A stretch of 6,660 bases of DNA from Candidatus Woesearchaeota archaeon. Lineage in GTDB: Archaea; Nanoarchaeota; Nanoarchaeia; Woesearchaeales; UBA11576. The stretch is from positions 8,729 through 15,388 of the forward strand of contig DUGW01000052.1 of NCBI GenBank assembly GCA_013331125.1, given 5' to 3'. The position numbers and the translations under genes were made by a program. The notes beneath the pieces are model-generated. The model was not told the DNA's origin. It searched no databases and saw only the letters and a program-made list of their open reading frames with translations. This document shows, piece after piece, positions 5,710 to 6,660 of the stretch (within the stretch, counting starts at the first letter, position 1; every line of letters starts with the position of its first letter).

Positions 5710-5850
5710 ATGGATGCACAGAGCGAAGATATCATCGAGCTTAAGGCTCAGCTTCAGCTGCAGGAGAAGAAGCTTGACAGGCTTCTGGACTTTCTTGAGA
5801 AGGAGGGCATCATCTCAAGACGGGAATTTGAGGATGAATTCACTGAGTGA
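5710..5850 (+). CDS. Small SHOCT-like coiled-coil protein, 46 aa
   Basis: ATG 5710 has AGAGG (5696-5700) nine bases upstream, and the stop TGA 5848-5850 overlaps the next gene's ATG by one base (TGATG). Residues 5-32 form an amphipathic heptad helix (IIELKAQLQLQEKKLDRLLD). Residues 33-46, GIISRREFEDEFTE, closely follow the SHOCT-domain pattern of a short helix, Gly-Ile-Ile-(T/S), then an acidic Glu-Phe-Glu helix. SHOCT domains are short C-terminal oligomerisation modules; a stand-alone version would be an adaptor or oligomerisation peptide. An overlapping frame (5678-5866) starts at the stop of the upstream gene, but its product is Ser/Arg-rich and runs 17 bases into the next gene, so I prefer the 46-residue frame. 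Coupled translation suggests it acts with the membrane protease downstream. Confidence 0.75.
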   Translation: MDAQSEDIIELKAQLQLQEKKLDRLLDFLEKEGIISRREFEDEFTE

Positions 5851-6660
5851 TGGATGTGGTCTATGAATCAGCGCTGGTCATGAACGGTCTTAGCCAGTTC
5901 GCAGCCTCTTTCACATCATTGCTTCTTGCTCTCAAGCTCCAGAAAGAGAGGACCTGCGGTCTTTATCATCCATTCTTCCTGCTTTCTGCCTCTTTCTTCG
6001 GCCTCGCAGTCCTGAATATGCTCTGGTTCATTGGAGCGATCTCATTGTCGCCTTGGGACCATATGATCGTCGGTCCTCTGTTCAACATAGTCTTCCTGGC
6101 CATACTGTTCTACACTGTCCTTTTCATATCTGGTCATCGTCATCTTTACCTGCTCCTCCCTCTGTTCTTGATAGGGATCAGCACATTCCTTGTCTTCAGC
6201 GGCCTTGCAGGGATAAGCGACATCATCACCGGCGTCGCATTGGTAGGGATGTTCTTCTATATTGGCTTCATAGACCATCATCTCCTGAAGATGTTGAGCC
6301 TTGTGGGCATGGTCTATGGTTTCCTGCTTGTCTGCGTCTCTGTCTCGACTTATCTTCTGGGGATTCCTTATCTCTTCTCTTGGTGGTTCATCCCGACACT
6401 CGCAGTGTTCTATCTCCTTTTCATGATGCACCAGAAAGGCCATGTCTGTTCTGCTCCGGAAGAGCACGGGCATGTCCCTGTCATCGTTGAGGTGATGAAG
6501 TTCGGCGTCTTCGTCATCGCCTTGAGCATATTCCTCATCCTTGGCACTCTCGGCGTCCATGAACTTGGCCATAGCCTCGCCGCCAATGCTTTCGGCTGTG
6601 AGCATAAGACCAGTTTCGGTGTCGGTTTTGCAGTGACGAGCGTCAGCTGTGACTCCGCCT
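5850..6660 (+). CDS. Multi-pass membrane protein with HELGH motif, M50/site-2-protease-like (cut by right edge)
   Basis: The start ATG 5850-5852 overlaps the previous stop codon; the frame is open for 270 codons to the edge. About eight hydrophobic segments can be placed: 8-30, 40-66, 72-94, 98-118, 121-140, 147-170, 175-193 and 214-234. Immediately after the last, GVHELGHSLAANAFGC (235-250) gives a zinc-binding H237-E238-x-x-H241 motif at a membrane segment. This position and the small residues that follow are typical of the M50/site-2-protease type of intramembrane metalloprotease. The second zinc ligand (usually a distant Asp in an x-DG or NPDG-like motif) would lie beyond the edge. Between segments 7 and 8 a polar loop (194-210) contains H194, H198, C200, H206 and H208. 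The long membrane part before the motif is more than the minimal M50 core needs. Substrate unknown; action in the cell membrane is inferred. Confidence 0.8.
   Translation, partial: MDVVYESALVMNGLSQFAASFTSLLLALKLQKERTCGLYHPFFLLSASFFGLAVLNMLWFIGAISLSPWDHMIVGPLFNIVFLAILFYTVLFISGHRHLYLLLPLFLIGISTFLVFSGLAGISDIITGVALVGMFFYIGFIDHHLLKMLSLVGMVYGFLLVCVSVSTYLLGIPYLFSWWFIPTLAVFYLLFMMHQKGHVCSAPEEHGHVPVIVEVMKFGVFVIALSIFLILGTLGVHELGHSLAANAFGCEHKTSFGVGFAVTSVSCDSA

Noticed and set aside
5678..5866. 62-codon plus-strand frame overlapping the stop of the 157-aa gene (ATGA)
   Set aside because: The product is Ser/Arg-rich and low in pattern, and it overlaps both the 46-aa gene, which has a ribosome site and clean helix periodicity, and the protease start.
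6042..6605. Minus-strand 187-codon frame, rich in Asp/Glu/His
   Set aside because: It is the antisense shadow of the multi-pass membrane protein, whose hydrophobic segments and HELGH motif are clearly the coding sense.

Overview
The window looks archaeal, most likely a DPANN-type lineage (Woesearchaeota/Pacearchaeota-like). The evidence is TTTATAAA-type TATA boxes upstream of genes, GAGGTG-type Shine-Dalgarno sites, exported proteins rich in N-X-S/T sequons that carry DNRLRE-, Ig- and CARDB-like modules, and cytoplasmic coiled-coil proteins of a kind I associate with such genomes. The lineage call is from memory of these families, not from a search.

Left part (1-4866), all on the minus strand. 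Read in the direction of transcription, the genes are a 343-residue coiled-coil protein (4866-3835), a 695-residue secreted multi-domain surface protein (3770-1683), a 191-residue acidic/coiled-coil protein (1478-903), and the N-terminal 159 residues of another secreted protein (478 to the left edge). The first two are probably co-transcribed from a TATA box at 4923-4930; the third has its own TATA box at 1571-1585. The two secreted proteins share a recognisable domain (around a GNVTG motif). The two cytoplasmic proteins may share an N-terminus of the form MALx..KKK, if the 343-residue protein starts at an AUA codon. A reasonable inference is a cell-envelope locus: extracellular adhesin-like proteins plus cytoplasmic coiled-coil partners.

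Middle (4867-5207), the gap between divergent genes. It is occupied by a GC-rich sequence (4975-5129) closed by a perfect 11-bp terminal stem with several nested internal helices. I read this as a structured RNA gene of unknown class; I could not match it to RNase P, SRP, 5S or tRNA. It is the most interesting item in the window.

Right part (5208-6660), on the plus strand: a compact operon of a 157-residue protein with a faint PD-(D/E)XK/VRR-NUC-like C-terminus, a 46-residue coiled-coil/SHOCT-like protein (5710-5850), and, overlapping its stop codon, a multi-pass membrane protein with an HELGH zinc-metalloprotease motif (M50/site-2-protease-like) that runs off the right edge.

Non-coding stretches hold several short repeat arrays: a four-unit 12-bp tandem repeat at the end of the surface-protein gene, and two different short direct-repeat sets in the leader of the 191-residue gene. 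A 424-bp gap (479-902) contains AT-rich TATA-like sequence but no gene that I can support.
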